From NCBI GenBank assembly GCA_944358275.1, contig CALVQZ010000042.1, positions 1 through 5,913 of the forward strand: a stretch of 5,913 nt of DNA. Reading direction: 5' to 3'. This stretch comes from an uncultured Bacilli bacterium (GTDB lineage: Bacteria; Bacillota_I; Bacilli_A; RF39; UBA660). The translations under genes and the position numbers were made by a program. Shown here piece by piece: positions 1 to 5,549 of the stretch. Below the pieces are notes generated by a model. The model saw nothing but the letters and a program-made list of their open reading frames with translations, made no database searches and was not told where the DNA came from. Every line of letters starts with the position of its first letter. Positions within the stretch are counted from its first letter, which is position 1.

Positions 1-696
1 GCAATGTATAAGTTTGATAAGAATTTAAAAATAATAATGCTTAAATATATTCTTGAAATAGAAGCAGTAATAAAAACTAAAATTGCTAATTTATTTGCTG
101 AAAAGTATGGATTAGAAGATTATTTAGATATCAATAATTTTGATTTAAAGGATGATGATTCTAACTTAGAACACATCGAAAAACTAATTGAAGAAATTAA
201 AAATGAAATTGATAAAGGAAATGGCAAACACGATGCAATAACTCATCATATGAGTAAATATGGATTCGTCCCACCTTGGGTTGTTACTAAAATATTATCA
301 CTTGGAACTATTAGTAAGTTTTATGGTTTAATGAAACAACAAGATAGACAAGAAATAAGTAAACAATTTCATATAAATGATAGAATACTAAAAAATATAC
401 TTGGAAATCTTACTTCAGTTCGTAATATATCAGCTCATGATGATAGATTATATACTTATAGAAGTACTTTCTATATTAGACTAGATAAAAATAAAAAATC
501 ACCAGATAAAGCATTACACACAAACATGTATATAATAATTAAATCGTTAGAACTATTATTAGAAAATGATCAAGCAATAGAAATGAGTAGTTTAATTACA
601 AAAGAATTAGATATATTAAAAGATAATTTAACTTCAATTACTATTGATGAAGTATTAAAAGTAATGGGATTTGATAAAGACTTTTATATTGCATAA
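1..696 (+). CDS. Abi_2/AbiF-family HEPN protein, 5' end missing
   Basis: This is the C-terminal part of an abortive-infection protein of the Abi_2 (AbiD/AbiF) family, whose HEPN-like fold is linked to RNA cleavage and phage defence. The first in-window ATG (position 4) lies at a family position normally deep inside the protein: the reading begins with the LYxFDxxLR-like helix (MYKFDKNLK) and continues with IEAVIKTKIANLFAEKYG. The preceding codon (GCA) is open, and the usual N-terminal NYYRLSGY-type segment is absent. The true start is therefore probably about 90-100 codons upstream, outside the window. Counting from that ATG, family features include PPWVV (90-94) followed by SLGTISKFYGLM, and the HEPN R-x4-H motif R140-NISA-H145 followed by DDRLY. 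A terminator follows, then a separately promoted structured RNA, the arrangement expected for AbiF with its RNA. Family assignment is strong; nuclease activity and any antitoxin role of the RNA are inferred. Confidence 0.88.
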   Translation, partial: AMYKFDKNLKIIMLKYILEIEAVIKTKIANLFAEKYGLEDYLDINNFDLKDDDSNLEHIEKLIEEIKNEIDKGNGKHDAITHHMSKYGFVPPWVVTKILSLGTISKFYGLMKQQDRQEISKQFHINDRILKNILGNLTSVRNISAHDDRLYTYRSTFYIRLDKNKKSPDKALHTNMYIIIKSLELLLENDQAIEMSSLITKELDILKDNLTSITIDEVLKVMGFDKDFYIA

Positions 697-725
697 ATAT
701 TAATTTATAACATATAATAATATTG

Positions 726-764
726 AAAAGTGCCTAGAAAACTTTAGAAGCTCTAGGTCTTTTT
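726..764 (+). terminator. Rho-independent terminator of the Abi gene
   Basis: The arms CCTAGA (733-738) and TCTAGG (752-757) pair perfectly. Outside them a G-T wobble, one mismatch and another G-T wobble lead to AAAA (726-729) pairing with the T-run 760-764. The 13-nt loop may hold a small CTT/AAG inner pairing. The hairpin begins 30 nt after the Abi stop codon, so it should end that transcript before the RNA promoter. Confidence 0.75.
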
Positions 765-781
765 CATTTTTATAAAAATAA

Positions 782-812
782 TTTATAAAATTAGTAAAAG
801 GCATGGTATAAT
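782..812 (+). promoter_or_regulatory. Promoter for the structured RNA
   Basis: A perfect -10 TATAAT lies at 807-812, preceded by ATGG (a near-extended -10). The -35 is weak: TTTATA at 782-787 with a 19-nt spacer, or a poorer hexamer at 784-789 with 17 nt. The predicted transcription start is near 819. The site lies between the Abi terminator and the RNA, so the RNA can be made independently of the protein gene. No ORF with a ribosome binding site follows within the RNA. Confidence 0.6.
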
Positions 813-818
813 GGTTAT

Positions 819-945
819 AGAATTAAATTGTTTATTTATTTGTTGTGATGGTTTCGGACTATCTTAACTATCGCACCATTGACGAATCTGTTCGAACTAT
901 TCGAACTTTAAATATATGAAAGGTTAATTTAGGTTAACCTTTTTT
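819..945 (+). ncRNA. Probable abiF-type structured RNA
   Basis: This roughly 125-nt transcript is bounded by a promoter and an intrinsic terminator and has no credible coding potential. It lies directly downstream of an Abi_2/AbiF gene, where the Rfam abiF RNA motif is known to occur. Its GC-richer core (about 845-906) stands out against the very AT-rich flanks. Candidate pairings are GATGGT (847-852) with ACCATT (875-880), enclosing a 22-nt loop that carries ACTATC twice (858-863 and 867-872), and GTTCGAA (890-896) with TTCGAAC (900-906). CGAA (883-886) with TTCG (891-894), or with the loop TTCG at 853-856, are competing or pseudoknot pairings. The core GACTATCTTAACTATCGC looks like a conserved block from memory of abiF RNAs, but I could not run a covariance search. 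A role as antitoxin or guide of the HEPN protein is inference. Confidence 0.65.
919..945 (+). terminator. Rho-independent terminator of the structured RNA
   Basis: A perfect 9-bp stem, AAAGGTTAA (919-927) with TTAACCTTT (934-942), has a 6-nt loop and runs into a T-run ending at 945. On the opposite strand the T-run is only three bases, so it would be a weak stop for leftward transcription. Confidence 0.85.
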
Positions 946-971
946 GTATGCTTGAAAGGAGCCCGATAGTT

Positions 972-1013
972 ATGCAGATAATAAAGGAAAAACTAGATAT
1001 TTGTAAATGGTAA
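972..1013 (+). CDS. Possible 13-codon mini-ORF or remnant gene start
   Basis: An ATG at 972 is preceded by AAAGGAG (955-961), a good Shine-Dalgarno match with a 10-nt spacer. The frame reads MQIIKEKLDICKW and stops at TAA 1011-1013. No promoter is evident immediately upstream, so transcription would need read-through of the RNA terminator or an unseen promoter. It could be a genuine micropeptide, the surviving 5' end of a deleted gene, or chance. The spacer between ribosome binding site and ATG contains nine bases complementary to the structured RNA upstream. I do not recognise the peptide. Confidence 0.25.
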   Translation: MQIIKEKLDICKW

Positions 1014-1026
1014 TATAGAATTAGAC

Positions 1027-1045
1027 AAAAAACAATAAGATTGTT
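1027..1045 (-). terminator. Weak intrinsic terminator of the 166-residue gene
   Basis: On the minus strand AACAAT, a 3-nt loop and ATTGTT form a 6-bp hairpin followed by a run of six T (complement of 1027-1032). The gene's stop codon (1044-1046) overlaps the first arm. The stem is A/T-rich and short, so efficiency is uncertain. Confidence 0.4.
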
Positions 1046-1544
1046 AATTGAAACCTATTTTTTTCTTTTTACTAATTCTTTTTTCTAAATTTTTTTCATC
1101 TAAGTTTTCAGGTAAATTTATTTTAATATATCCTTGTTTAGTCCCTAAAGCATTTCTCAATGAATAAATTTTATACACTAATAAATCAGTTTTAACTAAT
1201 AACTGCTTATTCTTCTTTTTCTTTTCATCTGACATAGAATTATATTTTTGAATTATAGCATTTCTTTCTAATATAGCATTTTCTCCTAAAGTGATAATAT
1301 CCTCTTCATCTAAATCTTTAATTTCATTATAATCTATTAACCAATCTAAAGATTTAAAAAACTCAATTTCTTTTGGATCATTAAACTCAATAAATTCATA
1401 TCTAATACTATCATCAAATATATTATCTATATTATTTTCAAATGCCTTTATAAATATGGATTTGGGTACATTTAAATCACTTTGATTTAAGTATATTACA
1501 TCTTTTCTTTGTACAAATGCTTTATTATTTATAATTATTTTCAT
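1044..1544 (-). CDS. Hypothetical protein, 166 residues, unrecognised
   Basis: I do not recognise this family. The start is well supported: on the minus strand AGGAGG (complement of 1552-1557) lies 7 nt before the ATG. The protein is predicted soluble, with no signal peptide or membrane segment. Residues 1-60 look like alternating short strands and helices. The middle is acidic, with DLDEEDIITL near residue 80. A central helix rich in E, R and K is followed by SDEKKKKNKQ (about 105-114), and the C-terminal tail is strongly basic (about 153-163, EKRISKKKKIG), possibly nucleic-acid binding. No catalytic motif is evident. It is transcribed towards the Abi/RNA cassette and away from the ATPase, with its own putative promoter and terminator, so it is probably a single-gene unit. 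Its position beside a defence cassette allows, but does not show, a defence-island role. Confidence 0.75.
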   Translation of the reverse strand: MKIIINNKAFVQRKDVIYLNQSDLNVPKSIFIKAFENNIDNIFDDSIRYEFIEFNDPKEIEFFKSLDWLIDYNEIKDLDEEDIITLGENAILERNAIIQKYNSMSDEKKKKNKQLLVKTDLLVYKIYSLRNALGTKQGYIKINLPENLDEKNLEKRISKKKKIGFN

Positions 1545-1563
1545 TATAAAACCTCCTCTTATA

Positions 1564-1580
1564 ATTATATGTTGACATAT
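1564..1580 (-). promoter_or_regulatory. Putative -10 and overlapping palindrome before the 166-residue gene
   Basis: On the minus strand a perfect TATAAT (complement of 1564-1569) would start transcription near 1557, only about 13 nt before the ATG; no good -35 is visible. A 14-bp palindrome, ATATGT-TG-ACATAT (1567-1580), overlaps this -10, where a repressor could occlude RNA polymerase. Both elements are short and A/T-rich, so chance is a real alternative. Confidence 0.35.
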
Positions 1581-1705
1581 TTATTTTAATATTACCAATC
1601 AAAATATAAATTATTATAAAAAATGATGAAGAAAAAAGTTAGTAAAAAAATAAACAATACCAAAAGAATAAATATTAAAGACTCTTATATTTAAGTCGTT
1701 TTTAA

Positions 1706-1734
1706 TTGTTTAAACTACATTATTTTGGTATAAT
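1706..1734 (+). promoter_or_regulatory. Promoter of the P-type ATPase gene
   Basis: TTGTTT (-35, 1706-1711), a 17-nt spacer and TATAAT (-10, 1729-1734) preceded by TGG form a good extended -10 promoter. The predicted start is near 1741, giving a leader of about 16 nt that is almost entirely the ribosome binding site GAAAGAAGG (1742-1750). Confidence 0.75.
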
Positions 1735-1756
1735 ATATAATGAAAGAAGGTAAGAT

Positions 1757-4390
1757 ATGTGGCATAATAAAAATATATTTGATATTTATAAAGAATTAAA
1801 TACAGGAAAAGAAGGATTAAGTTATGATGAAGCATCAAAAAGATTAGCAACTAATGGTAGAAATGTTCTTCCTAAGAAGAAAAGCAATTCTATATTTGAT
1901 ATATTATTAAACGAGTTATTAAATCCAATATTATTATTACTTATATTTACTGTTGTTGTATCTTTTTTTCTAAAAGAATATACTGATGCTGTTGTAATAA
2001 GTTTTATTGTACTTATCGATTTAGTATTAGGAACTTATCAAGAATATAAAGCAGAAAAAACAATAGAAGCTTTATCTAGTTTAGTTAATTTAGACGCTAA
2101 TGTAATAAGAGATGGAAAAGAAATTGTAATTGATTCTGGAAATTTAGTAGTAGGAGATATTGTAAATATAGATTCTGGAGATAAGATAAGTGCAGATATA
2201 AGAATTATTGAATCTGCTAATCTATTAGTAGATGAATCTACTTTAACAGGAGAAAGTATTGGTGTTGAAAAACATAGTGATACACTTTCTATGAATACTA
2301 TATTAAGCGAAAGAAAAAATATGCTTTATGCAGCAACTTCTGTATTAAGAGGAAGAGCACTAGGTGTAGTCGTAGAAACAGGAGTAAATACTCAAATAGG
2401 AAAAATAGCAAGTGATGTTAATAATACAAAAGATACAAAATCACCTCTTACTTTAAGAATAGAAAAATTCTCAAAACAAATATGTTTAATGACAATAGTT
2501 ATAGCAGTAATTATAGCAGTAATATTAAAGTATAAAGGGTATGATGGAGCAAGTATTTTCTCATCAGTAATAGCATTATCTGTATCAGCAATGCCTGAAG
2601 GATTACCACTTGCACTTACTATGGCTCTTACTGTATCTTCTAGTAGGATGCAAAAAAGAAATGTTATTGTAAAAAAATTAAATAGTGTTGAATCATTAGG
2701 AAGTTGTACTGTAATAGCAAGTGATAAAACAGGTACTCTTACAGTAAATGAGCAAACTGCTAAGATAATAATGCTTCCTAGTGGAGATACATCAGAAATA
2801 GAAGGTACTGGATACTCTAGTGAAGGAGATATAAAGTATAATAATAATGAAAAAGAAGTTAAAAAAATCGCATTACTTGGCGATATAAATAATGAAGCAA
2901 ATATAAAAGATGATGTGTTTGGAGATTCTATCGATATTGCATTTAAGTTTCTTGCAAAAAAAGCAAAAGTAGATGATATGGTAGAAATTATAGATATTAT
3001 ACCTTATGAATCTGAAAATAAGTTTTCTGCTGTATTTTATAAAGAAGATAATAAAATACATTGTACTGTAAAAGGTTCAATAGAAAAAGTTATGTCATTT
3101 TCAAAATATATGACTATTAAAGATGAAGATGTAAAAATTGATACATTAAAGTTACAAAGTCAAAATGAAAAATTAGCAGAAGATGGATATAGAGTTATTG
3201 CAATTGCAGATGGTATTATAAAAGAAAAAGAAAAATATACTATAGATGATATTAAAGATTTATCATTTAAGGGTTTAGTTGGGTTTGTAGATCCAATTAG
3301 ACAAGAAGCAAAAGAAGCAATAAATAAGTGTAAAAAAGCAGGTATTAAAGTAATAATGATAACAGGAGATCATCCTAAAACAGCATACAATATAGCTAAA
3401 GAGTTATCACTTGTAACAAATTATGATGAAGTTATTACAAAAGAAGAATTTGATAAGCATTTAACACTTTCCGAAAGTGAATTTGATGAAATAATTAAAA
3501 AGAAAAAAGTGTTTGCAAGAGTAACACCTAGTGATAAATTAAAAATAGTTGAATCGTATAAAAGAAGTGGTGAATTTATTGCAGTAACAGGAGATGGAGT
3601 AAATGATGCTCCGGCGATAAAAGCTGCTAATATAGGAATATCTATGGGTAGTGGAACTGATGTTGCAAAAGAAACAGCATCTATGATAATAGTCGATGAT
3701 AATTTTGCATCTATAGTAAATGGTATAGAAGAAGGAAGAGTAGCATACTCAAATATAAGAAAAGTTATATATATGCTTTTATCTTCAGGCTTTGCAGAAA
3801 TTTCATTTTTCTTAATCTCAATCTTACTCGATTTACCAATGCCACTTATTGCTATACAAATATTATGGTTAAATATAGTAACCGATGGTCTTCAAGATTT
3901 TGCACTATCTTTTGAGAAAAAAGAAGAAGGTATAATGGAAGAATCCCCAAGATCGCCAAAAGAAGCATTATTTGATAAAACATTATTTAGAGAAATATTT
4001 ATATCAGGGGTATCTATGGGAATAATGGTAATTTTCTTATGGATATACTTAACAAAAAAAGCAAATGTAGATATACAACTTGCAAGAGGATATGTTATGA
4101 CACTTATGGTATTTTTACAAAATTTCCAAGTATTTAATTGTTGTAGTGAAAAAAATACAATATTTAAACATAATTTTAAATCAAATATGTTTGTAGTATA
4201 TACAGTAATATCTGCAATGATACTTCAATTTCTAGTGTGTGAAATACCTATATTAAGTTCATTTTTCAAAATAAAATCTGTACCACTTCCTCATTTGTTA
4301 ATATTATTCTTATATTCATCACTAATATTAGTAATTATGGAAATATATAAAATTATAAGAAGAAAAAAAGAATTACGCACTCAAGCATAA
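1757..4390 (+). CDS. P2-type cation-transporting ATPase, probably a calcium pump
   Basis: This 877-residue protein is a full-length P-type ATPase that would export a cation, most likely Ca2+, across the membrane. The start is set by GAAAGAAGG 6 nt upstream and a typical N-terminal cation-ATPase domain (about 1-65). Membrane helices lie near 46-72, 75-95, 240-258 and 268-290, with six more from about 672 to the C terminus. The actuator loop carries TGES (164-167), helix 4 PEGLP (280-284), and the phosphorylation site DKTGT (D323). The nucleotide domain has KGSIE (439-443, Ile where Pro is usual). TGDHPKTA (536-543) and TGDGVNDAP (611-619) complete the P domain. In helix 6 N706, T709 and D710 match SERCA N796, T799 and D800; in helix 5 E681 matches E771, but G678 replaces N768. 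This suggests one Ca2+ site rather than two. The helix-6 continuation GLQDFALSFE also resembles Na+/K+-like bacterial P2 pumps, so the substrate is not certain. It is a single-gene unit ending in a shared terminator. Confidence 0.93.
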   Translation: MWHNKNIFDIYKELNTGKEGLSYDEASKRLATNGRNVLPKKKSNSIFDILLNELLNPILLLLIFTVVVSFFLKEYTDAVVISFIVLIDLVLGTYQEYKAEKTIEALSSLVNLDANVIRDGKEIVIDSGNLVVGDIVNIDSGDKISADIRIIESANLLVDESTLTGESIGVEKHSDTLSMNTILSERKNMLYAATSVLRGRALGVVVETGVNTQIGKIASDVNNTKDTKSPLTLRIEKFSKQICLMTIVIAVIIAVILKYKGYDGASIFSSVIALSVSAMPEGLPLALTMALTVSSSRMQKRNVIVKKLNSVESLGSCTVIASDKTGTLTVNEQTAKIIMLPSGDTSEIEGTGYSSEGDIKYNNNEKEVKKIALLGDINNEANIKDDVFGDSIDIAFKFLAKKAKVDDMVEIIDIIPYESENKFSAVFYKEDNKIHCTVKGSIEKVMSFSKYMTIKDEDVKIDTLKLQSQNEKLAEDGYRVIAIADGIIKEKEKYTIDDIKDLSFKGLVGFVDPIRQEAKEAINKCKKAGIKVIMITGDHPKTAYNIAKELSLVTNYDEVITKEEFDKHLTLSESEFDEIIKKKKVFARVTPSDKLKIVESYKRSGEFIAVTGDGVNDAPAIKAANIGISMGSGTDVAKETASMIIVDDNFASIVNGIEEGRVAYSNIRKVIYMLLSSGFAEISFFLISILLDLPMPLIAIQILWLNIVTDGLQDFALSFEKKEEGIMEESPRSPKEALFDKTLFREIFISGVSMGIMVIFLWIYLTKKANVDIQLARGYVMTLMVFLQNFQVFNCCSEKNTIFKHNFKSNMFVVYTVISAMILQFLVCEIPILSSFFKIKSVPLPHLLILFLYSSLILVIMEIYKIIRRKKELRTQA

Positions 4391-4398
4391 TTCTTTTT
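4365..4398. terminator. Bidirectional terminator shared by convergent genes
   Basis: AAAAAGAATTA (4365-4375) pairs perfectly over 11 bp with TAATTCTTTTT (4388-4398) around a 12-nt loop. Because the arms end in A-runs and T-runs, either strand gives a hairpin with a U-tract. The ATPase stop codon (4388-4390) lies in one arm and the AAA+ stop codon (4397-4399) overlaps its end. Confidence 0.8.
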
Positions 4399-5344
4399 AT
4401 TCATTTAAAATAGCGTTTTCTTTTTCTATTAAATCCTTAAATCTTTCTTTAAATATAGGTTTATATTTTTTTAATACATCTGGATAAACAGTATCTGTAG
4501 AGCATACTGCTTCCCAAAAATGTTTAATACCAATTACTTTTTTATTATCAAATATAGCAAATGAGAAAGCTTTTGTTACTATACCTAAACATACATCGGG
4601 GTATCTTGATGCAGATTCAAAAACTCTATTATATTCAACAGTCATTTCAACTATATATCTCATAATTAACTCTCTATAGTAATTATTGTATGGCATTAAC
4701 ACTCCTGTTTGTTTTTCAAGTTTTGGAATAGTACCAACAAGTATTTTAACAGTCGCATCTTGATCTGGTTCACATACTTCAATCTTTTGAAGTCTTCTTA
4801 AGAAAGCTTTATCTTTAACTATAAAATAATCATATTCATCACTAGTAGTCGCACCTATCATCTTAATATTACCACGAGCTAAAGCAGGTTTTAAAATATT
4901 AGCAAAGTCAAGACCACCTTCAGTTTTATTACCAATAAGTGTATGAGTTTCATCTATAAATAATATTACTTTATCCATTTGTTCTAATTCTTTTACTAAA
5001 ATTTGTAGCTTCATATCAGAAGTACCACTATTATCACTAATATTACCAACTAAAGCAGCAGTATCTATCTTTAATATAGTATATCCCTTTAAAGCATCAG
5101 GTACCATACCATTTTGTATTCTCCATGCAAGACCTTCTACAATAGCAGTTTTACCAATACCAGGCTTACCAACTAAAATAGGTGATTTTTCTGGAGTAAA
5201 AAGAATAAGAATCATCTTTTTTAATTCCTCATCTCTTGCTATAGAAGGGTCAGTATAATAAGTAGCTTTAGTTAAATCAGTCGCATATCTTTGTATTAAC
5301 GATACACTTCTTTTTTCACTTACATCAATAAATTCCTCATTCAT
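4397..5344 (-). CDS. Stand-alone Clp-type AAA+ ATPase, single D1-like module
   Basis: This 315-residue protein is one AAA+ module most like the first ATPase domain of ClpA/ClpB/ClpC (full-length members are about 750-860 residues). Visible elements are Walker A GKPGIGKT (59-66), Walker B VILFIDE (126-132), the Clp-type GGLDFANILKPALARG segment (143-158), sensor 1 in IGATTSDEY (163-171), paired arginine-finger residues R183 and R184, and a helical small domain with SRYPDVCLGIV (246-256). It lacks an N domain, a ClpB middle domain, a second AAA+ module and a ClpP-docking loop. The segment after ALVG (97-100), where Clp proteins carry the aromatic pore loop KYRGEFE, reads NISDNSGTSDMK instead. 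It should bind and hydrolyse ATP, probably as an oligomer, but canonical substrate threading is doubtful. The ribosome binding site is an unusual GGTGAT. The two ends are clean, so it does not look like a broken clpB. Its partner is unknown. Confidence 0.85.
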   Translation of the reverse strand: MNEEFIDVSEKRSVSLIQRYATDLTKATYYTDPSIARDEELKKMILILFTPEKSPILVGKPGIGKTAIVEGLAWRIQNGMVPDALKGYTILKIDTAALVGNISDNSGTSDMKLQILVKELEQMDKVILFIDETHTLIGNKTEGGLDFANILKPALARGNIKMIGATTSDEYDYFIVKDKAFLRRLQKIEVCEPDQDATVKILVGTIPKLEKQTGVLMPYNNYYRELIMRYIVEMTVEYNRVFESASRYPDVCLGIVTKAFSFAIFDNKKVIGIKHFWEAVCSTDTVYPDVLKKYKPIFKERFKDLIEKENAILNE

Positions 5345-5347
5345 AAT

Positions 5348-5353
5348 ATCACC
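5348..5353 (-). promoter_or_regulatory. Atypical ribosome binding site of the AAA+ gene
   Basis: The minus strand reads GGTGAT, then ATT, then ATG. GGTGAT pairs with the 5' side of the anti-Shine-Dalgarno region (GGAGGTGATC register), so the 3-nt spacing is acceptable. It fixes the start at 5344. Confidence 0.55.
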
Positions 5354-5359
5354 AACACA

Positions 5360-5388
5360 ATTTTAACACAAAAACATATGCAATACAA
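5360..5388 (-). promoter_or_regulatory. Promoter of the AAA+ gene
   Basis: On the minus strand TTGTAT (complement of 5383-5388), a 17-nt spacer and TAAAAT (complement of 5360-5365) preceded by TGT form an extended -10 promoter. The start is predicted near 5353, only about 9 nt before the ATG. The 20-bp tandem repeat begins 2 bp upstream of the -35. Confidence 0.65.
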
Positions 5389-5390
5389 GA

Positions 5391-5430
5391 AAGATAAATC
5401 CCCTAAATACAAGATAAATCCCCTAAATAC
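5391..5430. repeat. Tandem duplication of a 20-bp unit
   Basis: Positions 5391-5410 and 5411-5430 are identical; each unit begins AAGATAAATC and ends CCCTAAATAC. A partial third match (AATACAAG, 5382-5389) continues leftward into the -35 of the AAA+ promoter. The 20-bp period is close to two helical turns, so a bound protein would meet both copies on a similar face. Either a pair of activator sites or recent replication slippage would explain it. Confidence 0.85.
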
Positions 5431-5437
5431 TCTTTTG

Positions 5438-5482
5438 TGTAGGTTTGTCGTGACTGTGTCACTTATGTTTGACAAACCTACA
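5438..5482. repeat. 12-bp perfect inverted repeat with nested hairpin
   Basis: TGTAGGTTTGTC (5438-5449) pairs perfectly with GACAAACCTACA (5471-5482). Inside, GTGAC (5450-5454) and GTCAC (5458-5462) form a second 5-bp hairpin with a 3-nt loop, leaving an 8-nt bulge. On the plus strand a six-T run starts 8 nt beyond the stem (5490-5495), but no plus-strand gene ends here. The direct repeat CTCTTTT flanks it (5430-5436 and 5487-5493). It may be an operator, a structured RNA end, or a tiny inserted palindrome. Confidence 0.8.
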
Positions 5483-5504
5483 ATAGCTCTTTTTTAATTT
5501 ATTA

Positions 5505-5534
5505 TTGTGTTTATTTTATTTGACATGCTACAAT
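5505..5534 (+). promoter_or_regulatory. Promoter of rsmE
   Basis: TTGTGT (-35, 5505-5510), an 18-nt spacer and TACAAT (-10, 5529-5534) preceded by TGC form an extended -10 promoter. The predicted start near 5541 coincides with the ribosome binding site GGTGGT (5541-5546), leaving a leader of about 9 nt. Confidence 0.6.
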
Positions 5535-5549
5535 GTTAGTGGTGGTAGT

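Noticed and set aside
1572..1577. Perfect plus-strand TTGACA
   Set aside because: No acceptable -10 lies 16-18 nt downstream; it is part of the short palindrome instead.
1680..1703. Bulged hairpin (GA/CTTA with TAAGTC) followed by T's upstream of the ATPase promoter
   Set aside because: The stem is short and bulged, and no plus-strand gene ends just upstream that it could terminate.
2873..3061. 62-codon open frame on the minus strand inside the ATPase gene
   Set aside because: It lies wholly within a clearly coding P-type ATPase, is low-complexity Ile/Phe/Tyr/Lys from AT-rich antisense, and has no recognisable domain.
5382..5430. Start of a CRISPR array
   Set aside because: The two 20-bp units are directly adjacent with no spacers, and no cas genes are present.
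5520..5525. Perfect TTGACA before rsmE
   Set aside because: It is only 3 nt from TACAAT, and the position 17 nt downstream falls in the ribosome binding site without a -10 match, so TTGTGT at 5505-5510 was preferred.
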